A stretch of DNA of 5,183 bases from Hyphomicrobiales bacterium (GCA_028279265.1 JANQOC010000508.1:1-5183), one strand, 5' to 3'. Counted from the first letter of the stretch, positions 1 to 5,183 are shown. Program-made: numbers and translations. Notes: generated from the sequence alone by a model not told the origin.

Positions 1-435
1 CAGCCGGACGAGTTGGGTATGACGGGGCGGTTGGACACTTTGCAGGCGGCGGTTCTGCTTGCCAAGCTCAAGGTCTTCGATGACCAGCTCGCCGAACGCC
101 AGAATATTGCCGCACGCTACCAGTCGGAAATCAGTGCCCACCTCGTTCATCCCGTCCTGCCATCGGGTGTCAGGTCAGCCTGGGCGATCTACTCGGTAGA
201 AGTTCCCGATCGGGATAGGGTGCGCGAATCCCTCTCCGAAGTCGGCGTTTCGACGGGTATCTACTATCCGCGCCCTCTGCATCATCATCCGGCTTTTCAG
301 AATTGGGTCGATCCGGATTTTCCCCTGAACGTTTCGGAAAAACTCGCCGCCCAGGTCCTCGCCTTGCCGCTTCACTGCAGGTTGAACGAAGCGCAGATCG
401 ATCATGTCATTGCGGCCGTCAACAGCCGGGTCTAA
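1..435 (+). CDS. DegT/DnrJ/EryC1/StrS family PLP-dependent sugar aminotransferase, C-terminal part (5' end outside window)
   Basis: The reading frame is open from base 1, so the gene begins to the left of the window. The 144 visible residues match the C-terminal third of the family, whose members are usually about 360-400 residues. Near the left edge the sequence GMTGRLDTLQAAVL matches the family's conserved block G-x-x-x-R-[LM]-D-x-[LI]-Q-A-A-[IV]-L. It is followed by KL..F...LAERQNIAARY, then YYPRPLHHHPAF at about residues 88-99, and a closing ALPLHCRLNEAQIDHVI block. The PLP-binding lysine would lie upstream and cannot be seen. These enzymes transfer an amino group from glutamate to a keto-sugar nucleotide in the cytoplasm, supplying amino sugars for O-antigen, capsule or glycan modification. 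The RLDTLQAAVL wording recalls WbpE-type UDP-sugar aminotransferases, but the exact substrate cannot be read from this fragment. It is probably the last gene of its cluster, because 248 bp without a gene follow. Confidence 0.93.
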   Translation, partial: QPDELGMTGRLDTLQAAVLLAKLKVFDDQLAERQNIAARYQSEISAHLVHPVLPSGVRSAWAIYSVEVPDRDRVRESLSEVGVSTGIYYPRPLHHHPAFQNWVDPDFPLNVSEKLAAQVLALPLHCRLNEAQIDHVIAAVNSRV

Positions 436-648
436 GTCTGACGGTCTGAATTCGGTGTTGAACCCAGAGATTTCCGAGCGGTTGAGACTGCACCCGCAAG
501 GTCGGCAACACTGAAACTTAGAGATCCCCAAATTGCCTAACGAAGTGCTTTTCCGGCGCCTGTTTACTGTTCCGGCTAGCTAAATTTCTGACTTTACCCA
601 GGACTTCGAACTTTTTTCGGTAACGAGTCCGGAACAGCCGATCCTGAC

Positions 649-676
649 TTGACATAACTATCATTTTATATAACAT
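649..676 (+). promoter_or_regulatory. Candidate promoter of the ArsR-AHSA1 operon
   Basis: A perfect TTGACA lies at 649-654 in a very AT-rich stretch. Two overlapping -10 candidates follow: TATAAC at 669-674 (14-nt spacer, short) and TAACAT at 671-676 (16-nt spacer, better spaced). Either predicts a transcript start at about 681-685, on top of the ATG at 684. The direct repeat ATAAC (654-658 and 670-674) and the inverted pair CATAA/TTATG (653-657 and 682-686) overlap the promoter. ArsR-family repressors often bind their own promoters, so this is a plausible operator, but that is inference. Confidence 0.6.
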
Positions 677-683
677 ATTTATT

Positions 684-1070
684 ATGGAATCGGTTGGTTA
701 TGGAGAATCGGCACCGGATCTGGATGCCGTATTTGCTGCCCTTGCGGACCCGACGCGGCGGGCCATCCTGTCGAAACTCGGGGAAGGCGCGGCGAGTGTG
801 AGCGAAATCGCAGCCCCCTTTGCCATCAGCCAGCCGGCGATCTCGCGTCATCTCAAGGTCCTGGAGCGCGCCGGTCTTGTTGAACGGGATGTGGACGAAC
901 AAAGGCGGCCGGCACGGCTGAAAGCCGACAATCTGGCCGCCGCCGTGGACTGGCTCACGGAGTTCAAGTCCTTCTGGGATCGCAGCTTTGATCAGCTTGA
1001 TGATGTCCTCAGGGATATGCAGCAGGCAGAGAACAGAAAACACCAACCAAAGGGAGAAGACATTGACTGA
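684..1070 (+). CDS. ArsR-family winged-helix transcriptional regulator (metal-independent type)
   Basis: The 128-residue protein opens with the family signature FAALADPTRRAIL at about residues 17-29. The helix-turn-helix SVSEIAAPFAISQPAISRHL follows at 38-57, then KVLERAGLV and a wing rich in Arg at 66-79. The C-terminal helix WLTEFKSFWDRSFDQLDDVL is typical of the ArsR subgroup paired with SRPBCC proteins. There are no cysteines at all, so the ELCVCDL-type metal site of true arsenic or cadmium sensors is missing and metal sensing by that route is excluded. It probably acts as a dimeric repressor of its own operon. ATG 684 is the only reasonable start because no other in-frame start precedes the conserved block. 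It has no Shine-Dalgarno sequence; the bases before it are A/T/C only, which suits a leaderless message. The end overlaps the next gene by 8 bp. The effector is unknown. Confidence 0.93.
   Translation: MESVGYGESAPDLDAVFAALADPTRRAILSKLGEGAASVSEIAAPFAISQPAISRHLKVLERAGLVERDVDEQRRPARLKADNLAAAVDWLTEFKSFWDRSFDQLDDVLRDMQQAENRKHQPKGEDID
1051..1056 (+). promoter_or_regulatory. Ribosome binding site that fixes a TTG start
   Basis: AGGGAG at 1051-1056 lies 6 nt before the TTG at 1063-1065 and inside the coding end of the ArsR gene. It is the strongest Shine-Dalgarno sequence near this gene. The frame also contains an ATG at 988, but that would add 25 residues unlike the family. This site therefore decides in favour of TTG 1063. 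Confidence 0.8.
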
Positions 1071-1581
1071 GAACCCTGGGACTGAGAACCCCGAATTTGT
1101 GCTCGACCGGAATTTCAAAGCATCGAGGCCCATGGTCTGGCGCGCATGGACGGATCCTGATTTGATCACCCGCTGGTATGGTCCCGGTGTCGATACGATT
1201 GTCCACAAATTTGATTTCAGGCCCGGGGGACAATGGCTTGGTGAAATGCGCTGGGGCGAGAATTCCCAGTACAGTGTATCGATTTTTCAGGAAATCGAGG
1301 AACCTGAAAAACTCGTGTGGGATCAGTCGTCTTCTGATGCGGAATGGAACATCATTGCCAATCCGATGATGACCGACTGGCCGCGCATTGTCCGGACTAT
1401 CGTAACGTTCCGGGATCAGGGGCCGGAGACTTTCGTGCGTCTGACCTGGGTTCCACATGACGCCACCGATGCCGAAAAGGCCTGTTTTGCCGGCGCCGTC
1501 GAAAATATGGGCAAGGGTTGGGAAAGCGGCTTTACGATCATGGACGAGATTCTTTCGGAATTGCAGGGGTCTGATAGCTGA
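1063..1581 (+). CDS. AHSA1/SRPBCC-fold (START-like) domain protein
   Basis: Starting at TTG 1063 gives 172 residues, close to the usual 140-170 for the family. Visible hallmarks are the opening VLDRNFKASRPMVWRAWTDP (about residues 13-32), ITRWYGPG (35-42), DFRPGGQWLGEMR (51-63), the strand FQEIEEPEKLVW (75-86), FVRLTWV (124-130) and the closing helix NMGKGWESGFTIMDEIL (148-164). The fold forms a deep hydrophobic cavity that binds small ligands in other members. The name comes from the eukaryotic Hsp90 activator Aha1, but bacterial versions are not shown to be Hsp90 partners, and the ligand or reaction here is unknown. It overlaps the ArsR gene by 8 bp and is probably translationally coupled to it. 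This regulator-SRPBCC pairing is widespread, so the regulator most likely controls this gene. Cytoplasmic: no signal peptide or membrane segment is seen. The N-terminus carries a TENPG/TENPE duplication. Confidence 0.9.
   Translation: MTENPGTENPEFVLDRNFKASRPMVWRAWTDPDLITRWYGPGVDTIVHKFDFRPGGQWLGEMRWGENSQYSVSIFQEIEEPEKLVWDQSSSDAEWNIIANPMMTDWPRIVRTIVTFRDQGPETFVRLTWVPHDATDAEKACFAGAVENMGKGWESGFTIMDEILSELQGSDS
1065..1091 (+). repeat. 15-bp tandem duplication spanning the ArsR stop and the AHSA1 N-terminus
   Basis: GACTGAGAACCC occurs at 1065-1076 and again at 1080-1091, a period of 15 bp with 12 identical bases per unit. In the AHSA1 frame it encodes TENPG followed by TENPE. In the ArsR frame each copy carries a TGA (1068-1070 and 1083-1085), so the regulator has two in-frame stops 15 bp apart. 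The period is a multiple of three, so both frames are preserved. Confidence 0.85.
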
Positions 1582-1596
1582 TAAAGATTTCATACC

Positions 1597-1671
1597 TATA
1601 ATCAACATAACCGGAAATTATACTACGGTTTGGGACGGGTTAGGTCCCGGCCATGGCGGAGTGCTGCCGCC
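1597..1671 (+). other. Unassigned intergenic segment: perfect TATAAT plus two GC-rich hairpins
   Basis: The 255 bp between 1582 and 1836 hold no convincing gene. A perfect TATAAT lies at 1597-1602, but no good -35 box is found 16-18 bp upstream. Two short hairpins follow: GGGAC/GTCCC (1632-1636 with 1644-1648, 7-nt loop) and GGCGG/CCGCC (1655-1659 with 1667-1671, 7-nt loop). Neither has a T-run, so they are poor terminators. The segment could be the 5' end of a long leader for the next gene, a small RNA, or nothing. Further on, the dyad CACAT-TC-ATGTG is at 1715-1726. Confidence 0.25.
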
Positions 1672-1825
1672 AATCACGGCTACAACGGGGTCATGATCAG
1701 CTCGACATGTCCAACACATTCATGTGCAACATATCGTATCCGGCGCATTTATGAATTGCAGATGAATATTCGGTTCAGGCTCTGACCATCATTCCTGTGC
1801 TTTAGTTTCATGGCACTCGATTGAC

Positions 1826-1830
1826 AGGAG
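1826..1830 (+). promoter_or_regulatory. Ribosome binding site of the LprI-like gene
   Basis: AGGAG at 1826-1830 stands 6 nt before ATG 1837, an ideal spacing. The chosen start also gives a complete signal peptide. No convincing promoter was found close upstream. Confidence 0.8.
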
Positions 1831-1836
1831 ATAGTC

Positions 1837-2184
1837 ATGAACAAGTTTTATTCGCTCATCGTTAGCGCCTCCCTTTTGCTGGTATTCGCAGGTACGGCGC
1901 AGGCTCATCATGGTGGTCCGGGTTTTCGGTGCTCCACCGCCAAACATGCCGCTGAAATTGTTGTTTGCAACAGTTGGAAACTCAGCCGCCTGGACCGTCG
2001 TCTGAATTACTGGTACGGGCGCGCCAAGGAGCGGGCCCGATATTTCGACCAGACCGGCTGGTTGCGATCACAACAGCGTGCCTGGCTTCGTTCCCGCAAT
2101 GCTTGTTACTGGAACAAGCCGTGCATCACCCGCAAATACAGGCAGCGCATTCGCGAATTGAGACGTTATTTTACGCACGTCTAA
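1837..2184 (+). CDS. Small secreted LprI/DUF1311-like protein
   Basis: The 115-residue product begins with a clear Sec signal peptide: MNK, a hydrophobic core at about residues 5-18, and a cleavage site after AQA (21-23). The mature part, about 92 residues, follows the DUF1311/LprI pattern. It has FRCSTAKHAAEIVVC (30-44), then LSRLDRRLNYWYGRA (49-63), LRSQQRAWLRSRNAC (76-90), a fourth cysteine at 96, and a closing KYRQRIREL helix. Cys32/Cys44 and Cys90/Cys96 sit where the family usually places its conserved cysteines and may form two disulfides in the periplasm. LprI of Mycobacterium tuberculosis is a lysozyme inhibitor, but most members of the family have no known role, so inhibition is only a hypothesis here. 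The mature protein is strongly basic, with many Arg residues and several Trp and Tyr. It is a single-gene unit with its own terminator downstream. Confidence 0.82.
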   Translation: MNKFYSLIVSASLLLVFAGTAQAHHGGPGFRCSTAKHAAEIVVCNSWKLSRLDRRLNYWYGRAKERARYFDQTGWLRSQQRAWLRSRNACYWNKPCITRKYRQRIRELRRYFTHV

Positions 2185-2241
2185 AGGGAATCGCTGGACG
2201 ACACTGGATTTTACCGTCACAGATTAGGCGGTCATCCCTGG

Positions 2242-2276
2242 GAACAGACCCGTCATCACCGGGTCTGTTCTTTTTT
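2242..2276 (+). terminator. Rho-independent terminator of the LprI-like gene
   Basis: GAACAGACCCG (2242-2252) pairs perfectly with CGGGTCTGTTC (2260-2270) in an 11-bp stem around a 7-nt loop. Six T residues (2271-2276) follow directly. It begins 57 bp after the stop codon. There is no A-run on the left side, so it works mainly for plus-strand transcripts. It separates the LprI-like gene from the SPOR gene. Confidence 0.95.
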
Positions 2277-2395
2277 GTGTCGAATCCAAGGAAAACCAAC
2301 AGCTTGAAATAATTTGACAAATCTGTCCGCACCTGCACCTTTTCCCAAAACTCGAAGAATGTTGTGTGAGTTATCCCGCGTTTCCAGGTCCTGTC

Positions 2396-2424
2396 TTGTG
2401 AAGGCATTAAAAACTTTCTATGTT
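2396..2424 (+). promoter_or_regulatory. Candidate promoter of the TPR-SPOR gene
   Basis: TTGTGA (2396-2401) and TATGTT (2419-2424) are separated by exactly 17 bp, each matching the sigma-70 consensus at four of six positions. The transcript would start near 2431, giving a leader of about 75 nt to ATG 2506. It would also exclude the TTG at 2434 as a normal start. This is a moderate match, not proof. Confidence 0.4.
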
Positions 2425-2505
2425 TAGCAGGGATTGTTTCCAAGGTTTGGCCCGATTCGTTTGGTTGAGTGTCGGGAACTGGATAAAAAAGATCCGGAAT
2501 TTCCC

Positions 2506-3909
2506 ATGAGGACGCAAAATTCGTGCGTTATCTGGTCCGCAAGGGGTCCGAAAAAACTGGGATACCAAGATCTCGTGAGCAGAACTTTTGGATGGGCATT
2601 GCTGTTTTTCGCGCTTGTCGGAGCGCCCTTAGCTTGGGCGCAGGACGGCAGTAAGAGCTATACTGCGGGACAAAAGGCATTCACTGAAGGCAAGCTGGAC
2701 CGCGCCGTAGAATTGCTGACCAAGGCGATCAAATCAGACGAACTTTCAAGCAAGGAAAGAGCGCTCGCTCTTTATCGCCGTGGACTTGCCCAACAGCAGA
2801 AGAAAAATATCGGTGCCGCACTGGCTGATTTCAACGGTGCGATCTTTATCAAATCCCTACCGGCTGCCGAGCGGGCTGCGGCCCTGAAAGCCCGTGCTGA
2901 CGTTCTGGCGTCTCTTGGACAAACGCAGAAAGCTGCAGTAGACAGGAATAAGGCCAAGGCACTCACACCGGTAGACCAATCCTCTGAAAAGAAAAGTGCC
3001 GCGCGATCCGCGCAAGGGTCTGGACAGACTACCGGCACCGTTTCCCAGGCAAATAAAAGAACCGCGTCGAACCAGGGGTTCAAAACGACCACCACAATCA
3101 ACGCCGGGGAAATCAAGGATTCAAAACCAACTTCATCTCAGCCGCAACCTCTCGCGGGCATAACAAACTTCTTCCAGAATTTGGTCAATCCGAACGCCGC
3201 CAACAAGCCGAGTGCGGCCAAGAGCAATTCGGCCGGTCAAAGTGCTTCTCGCCCGAACACCCAGGTCTCGCGTCCGCCACAGACGGCAGCCAAGAAGCCG
3301 GTACAGACGTCCCAATCCATCGGCAATGGATGGTCGTCGGCAACCCGTGTTGAGACAAGTAAAGGCGCGGTGAAACCGACAAAACCCGTTCAGGTGGCAC
3401 GTCAGGAAACGACACGGAACACACCGGAAAAAACTGTCGCAGCGCCCCGGAAACAAGCGGCGCAAAAACCAAAACCGCAGATCAAACCGGCGGCAAAACC
3501 TCAGGAGTCAAAACCTGTTCGTGTGGCTGCGGTTAAACCGCAAAAAGTCGCGATCCCGGTTCCTCGCAAGCCAAGCACGGCAGGCAATAGAAACTTACAG
3601 CCCGTGGAAAAGGTTCCGAGTCGATCAATTCAACCCGAGCCTATCAAGCAGACCGACTCTGGCGGCCGTTACAGGCTGAAGCTCGCGTCCCTGAGTGATG
3701 TCAACGAAGCCATTGCGACCTGGAAGAAACTCAGTTCTCTGCACAAGGATTTGTTGCGGGGACGTAATGGCGAGATACAACAGATTGAAACTCCAGGTAA
3801 AGGTACCATCTATACCATAAGGATCGGGCCTTTTGTCAGTCAGGCGCAGTCCATGGAGCTGTGCAACGAGTTTCGTCGACGTGGTGTCGGGTGCGCGTTA
3901 TCCGAATAG
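2506..3909 (+). CDS. Exported TPR-like/SPOR-domain peptidoglycan-binding protein
   Basis: From ATG 2506 the protein has 467 residues. A signal sequence core, TFGWALLFFALVGAPLAWA (27-45), ends in a likely cleavage site AWA|QDG. Helical repeats resembling TPRs follow at about 52-160, with units such as YTAGQKAFTEGKLDRAVELLTKA and ALYRRGLAQQQKKNIGAALADFNGAI. A linker rich in Lys, Pro, Ala, Gln and Ser (about 165-385) looks disordered and basic. A SPOR domain closes the protein (about 389-467): YRLKLASL, then GKGTIYTIRIGPF, then LCNEFRRRGVGC with Cys453 and Cys463. SPOR domains bind peptidoglycan strands stripped of stem peptides, often at division sites, so a periplasmic cell-wall role is likely; the partner of the helical part is unknown. 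ATG 2506 has a weak GGA site 8 nt upstream and leaves an unusually long 26-residue n-region. GTG 2575 would give a classic 22-residue signal peptide but has a poorer ribosome site. Confidence 0.88.
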   Translation: MRTQNSCVIWSARGPKKLGYQDLVSRTFGWALLFFALVGAPLAWAQDGSKSYTAGQKAFTEGKLDRAVELLTKAIKSDELSSKERALALYRRGLAQQQKKNIGAALADFNGAIFIKSLPAAERAAALKARADVLASLGQTQKAAVDRNKAKALTPVDQSSEKKSAARSAQGSGQTTGTVSQANKRTASNQGFKTTTTINAGEIKDSKPTSSQPQPLAGITNFFQNLVNPNAANKPSAAKSNSAGQSASRPNTQVSRPPQTAAKKPVQTSQSIGNGWSSATRVETSKGAVKPTKPVQVARQETTRNTPEKTVAAPRKQAAQKPKPQIKPAAKPQESKPVRVAAVKPQKVAIPVPRKPSTAGNRNLQPVEKVPSRSIQPEPIKQTDSGGRYRLKLASLSDVNEAIATWKKLSSLHKDLLRGRNGEIQQIETPGKGTIYTIRIGPFVSQAQSMELCNEFRRRGVGCALSE

Positions 3910-4024
3910 TCGTCCCGATCCCGACCGGAATTTGGGTGAGGCCGGCAAGCCTGGTAAATCCGGCAGGGAGCAGTGATTAGTTTCAGCTTAATTGCTTTGG
4001 CTTAAGCATCATCAATGCCTCAAA

Positions 4025-4052
4025 TTGACATATCGACCGGACCTTGTATGAC
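4025..4052 (+). promoter_or_regulatory. Candidate promoter of the DUF502 gene
   Basis: A perfect TTGACA (4025-4030) and TATGAC (4047-4052, four of six) are separated by 16 bp. The start point would be about 4059, leaving a leader of about 83 nt. The dyad AGCAC-TT-GTGCT (4080-4091) lies within that leader. No good terminator for the SPOR gene was found between 3910 and this site; the nearest is a weak GCCGG/CCGGC pair with a 14-nt loop and no T-run at about 3941-3964. Confidence 0.5.
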
Positions 4053-4141
4053 AAAGATGATCCGATCCTAGTCTTTTGTAGCACTTGTGCTTAAAGATAT
4101 GAAAAATTACACTTTTTGGGACGAACAGAAGCAGTCTTAGA

Positions 4142-5038
4142 ATGGCGAAACCCGAAGAACCGAAGACCGAGTTGCCTGAGCATGGATCCAGCGACGATGC
4201 GGGTCTTGCACGGCTGGCAAAGTCGACCAATGGTGCGGGGCAGCCTGGAATAGGGACGAGACTGCGTAACTACATGCTCACCGGGCTGATCGTCGTCGGA
4301 CCCGTGGGGATCACCCTTTACACGGTCTGGTGGTTTATTAATCTGGTCGATGGTTGGGTCAAACCTTTTGTCCCGGCCATTTATAATCCAGAGACTTATT
4401 TGCCAATCTCCGTTCCCGGAATAGGGCTCGTCTTTGCCATTCTCATTCTGATGTTCGTTGGCGCTCTTACCGCCAATCTGTTCGGGCGTACCCTTGTCAG
4501 CTATGGGGAAATCCTTCTCGGCCGCATGCCTGTTGTGCGAAATGTCTACCGGGCCTTGAAGCAGATATTTGAAACGGTGCTCTCTCAGAGCAGCGCCAGT
4601 TTTCAGAAAGTCGGCATTATCGAATATCCGCGCCGGGGCATTTATGCCATGGTCTTTGTTTCAAAGGAGACAGGCGGGGAAATTCGGGCGCGTAAAAAAT
4701 TCGGCCAGTCGCTCCTCAGTGTGTTCCTGCCGACAACGCCCAATCCGACATCGGGATTTCTGCTCTTCGTGCCCGAGGATGAGATTATTATTCTCGATAT
4801 GACTGTCGAAGACGCGGCAAAGCTCGTCATTTCGGCGGGACTCGTGGAGCCGGTCTATCAGTCCCACCTCAAGGATCTCGCCCAGTCTGCGGCCTCGCAG
4901 TCGGGCGATGGAACCGGGGATCCAGGGCCACTAACTGGTGAAGACCCAAGGGAAAACCCGCAGGAAGAACCGGGGCAGGACGCGGCGGCAAGCGGCAATA
5001 GGACAGATCCGAAACGTAAAACAGAGCCTGCCGAATAG
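4142..5038 (+). CDS. DUF502 family inner-membrane protein
   Basis: The 298-residue product carries the DUF502 landmarks in order. They are the first membrane segment LTGLIVVGPVGITLYTVWWF (46-65), then PISVPGIGLVFAI leading into a second segment at about 92-114, GRMPVVRNVYRALKQ (127-141), EYPRRGIYAMVFVS (161-174), FLPTTPNPTSGFLLFVP (195-211) and LDMTVEDAAKLVISAGL (218-234). Two membrane helices anchor it, and the conserved domain after them probably forms a soluble module. The biochemical role of the family is not established to my knowledge. The first 40 residues and the tail from about 245 (Gly, Pro, Asp and Glu rich) look disordered. ATG 4142 lacks a clear Shine-Dalgarno sequence. The next in-frame ATG (4274) would start inside the conserved LRNYMLTGL block, so 4142 is preferred. 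The gene converges on recG with a 12-bp gap. Confidence 0.93.
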   Translation: MAKPEEPKTELPEHGSSDDAGLARLAKSTNGAGQPGIGTRLRNYMLTGLIVVGPVGITLYTVWWFINLVDGWVKPFVPAIYNPETYLPISVPGIGLVFAILILMFVGALTANLFGRTLVSYGEILLGRMPVVRNVYRALKQIFETVLSQSSASFQKVGIIEYPRRGIYAMVFVSKETGGEIRARKKFGQSLLSVFLPTTPNPTSGFLLFVPEDEIIILDMTVEDAAKLVISAGLVEPVYQSHLKDLAQSAASQSGDGTGDPGPLTGEDPRENPQEEPGQDAAASGNRTDPKRKTEPAE

Positions 5039-5050
5039 ATCCTTGGTAGC

Positions 5051-5183
5051 CTAGCCCGCCTGAAACAGACGTACGGCTTCATCTCTTTCAAACAAGTACA
5101 GCAACTCCCGCAGGGCTTCACCCCGGGGTGATTTCAGGGCCGCATCCTGCTCGACGATGAGCTGCGCATCCTGGCGCGCGGTT
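5051..5183 (-). CDS. recG: ATP-dependent DNA helicase RecG, C-terminal end (start outside window)
   Basis: Read on the minus strand, the edge of the window encodes 43 residues and a TAG stop (5051-5053). The peptide includes AQLIVEQDAAL, SPRGEALRELLYLFERDEAV and ends RLFQAG. The run SPRG-x-AL-R-x-LLYLFERDEAVRL is the familiar C-terminus of alphaproteobacterial RecG. RecG is a superfamily 2 helicase that remodels stalled replication forks and Holliday junctions. Helicase motifs and the wedge domain lie outside the window. The gene is convergent with the DUF502 gene, with stop codons 12 bp apart and no visible terminator between them, so transcripts from both sides probably run into each other's 3' ends. 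The frame is intact throughout the visible part. Confidence 0.93.
   Translation of the reverse strand, partial: TARQDAQLIVEQDAALKSPRGEALRELLYLFERDEAVRLFQAG

Larger units (their letters stand above)
2185..2505 (+). other. 321-bp gap between the LprI-like and SPOR genes
   Basis: This stretch holds the terminator of the upstream gene (2242-2276) and a candidate promoter of the downstream gene (2396-2424). It also has a perfect TTGACA at 2314-2319 with no matching -10 box at normal distance (the hexamer 17 bp on is ACCTTT). The last 72 bases are in frame with the SPOR gene from a TTG at 2434, back to a TAG at 2425-2427. That TTG has AGGGA directly abutting it, too close to work well, and the 24 extra residues do not look like a signal peptide. 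I see no small gene here. Confidence 0.6.

Noticed and set aside
13..42. Thr instead of the often-seen Asn in the G-x-N-x-R block of the aminotransferase.
   Set aside because: I recall the GMT-x-RLDT wording in a natural subset of the family, so it is not good evidence of an inactive enzyme, and the catalytic region is outside the window.
567..637. 9-bp inverted repeat CTGTTCCGG (567-575) / CCGGAACAG (629-637) in the gap before the ArsR gene.
   Set aside because: The 53-nt loop has no supporting structure or T-run, and a 9-bp match within about 250 bp is not rare enough to call. It could be an operator but nothing else supports it.
988..1062. ATG 988 as an upstream start for the AHSA1 gene.
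   Set aside because: It lies deep inside the ArsR gene, adds residues unlike the family, and ignores the strong AGGGAG just before TTG 1063.
1457..1696. Open frame of 79 codons running from inside the AHSA1 gene into the gap.
   Set aside because: It overlaps a real gene in another frame for most of its length and the extension into the gap shows no recognisable domain or ribosome site.
1965..2312. 115-codon plus-strand open frame overlapping the LprI-like gene.
   Set aside because: It runs through the strong terminator, has no family features, and competes with a gene that has a signal peptide and an ideal ribosome site.
2772..3472. Several minus-strand open frames opposite the linker of the SPOR gene.
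   Set aside because: They are by-products of the biased codon composition of a Lys/Pro/Ala-rich coding sequence, with no protein features of their own.
1105..3935. GACCGGAATTT seen twice (near 1105 and 3923), with a shorter version near 2495.
   Set aside because: An 11-base match is expected a few times by chance in 5 kb, and the copies lie in unrelated contexts (inside a gene, after a stop, before a start).
3986..4007. GCTTAA/TTAAGC inverted repeat with a 10-nt loop after the SPOR gene.
   Set aside because: The 6-bp AT-rich stem without a T-run is too weak for a terminator and no regulator is implied.

Overview
The window looks like ordinary chromosomal DNA from an alphaproteobacterium of moderate-to-high GC content. 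The best clue is the right end, where a DUF502 membrane protein gene converges on the 3' end of recG, a neighbourhood I recall from alphaproteobacteria. The secreted TPR-SPOR protein and the style of the ArsR/AHSA1 pair also fit. I cannot place genus or species.

Layout, left to right. (1) 1-435: the C-terminal part of a DegT/DnrJ/EryC1/StrS-type PLP aminotransferase, probably the last gene of a sugar or polysaccharide biosynthesis cluster lying to the left. (2) 684-1581: a two-gene unit, an ArsR-type winged-helix regulator followed by an AHSA1/SRPBCC-fold protein. The second gene starts at a TTG inside the end of the first, behind a strong ribosome binding site. The regulator's ATG sits about where transcription should begin, so it may be translated from a leaderless mRNA. 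(3) 1837-2184: a small secreted four-cysteine protein that resembles the LprI/DUF1311 family, closed by a textbook Rho-independent terminator at 2242-2276. (4) 2506-3909: an exported protein with an N-terminal TPR-like helical region, a roughly 200-residue Lys/Pro/Ala/Gln-rich linker and a C-terminal SPOR peptidoglycan-binding domain. (5) 4142-5038: a DUF502 inner-membrane protein. (6) 5051-5183, minus strand: the last 43 codons of recG, with only 12 bp between the two convergent stop codons.

The genes appear to form separate transcription units: the aminotransferase, the ArsR-AHSA1 operon, and three single genes, before the convergent recG. A loose cell-envelope theme links the LprI-like protein, the SPOR protein and DUF502, but a strong terminator and separate candidate promoters argue against an operon. 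I found no mobile element, CRISPR array, tRNA, rRNA or phage gene, and nothing I would call a new system. The most interesting points are local: the possible leaderless regulator mRNA, the TTG overlap start with a 15-bp tandem duplication around the stop codon, the start-site ambiguity and architecture of the SPOR protein, and an unexplained 255-bp gap with a perfect TATAAT and GC hairpins.
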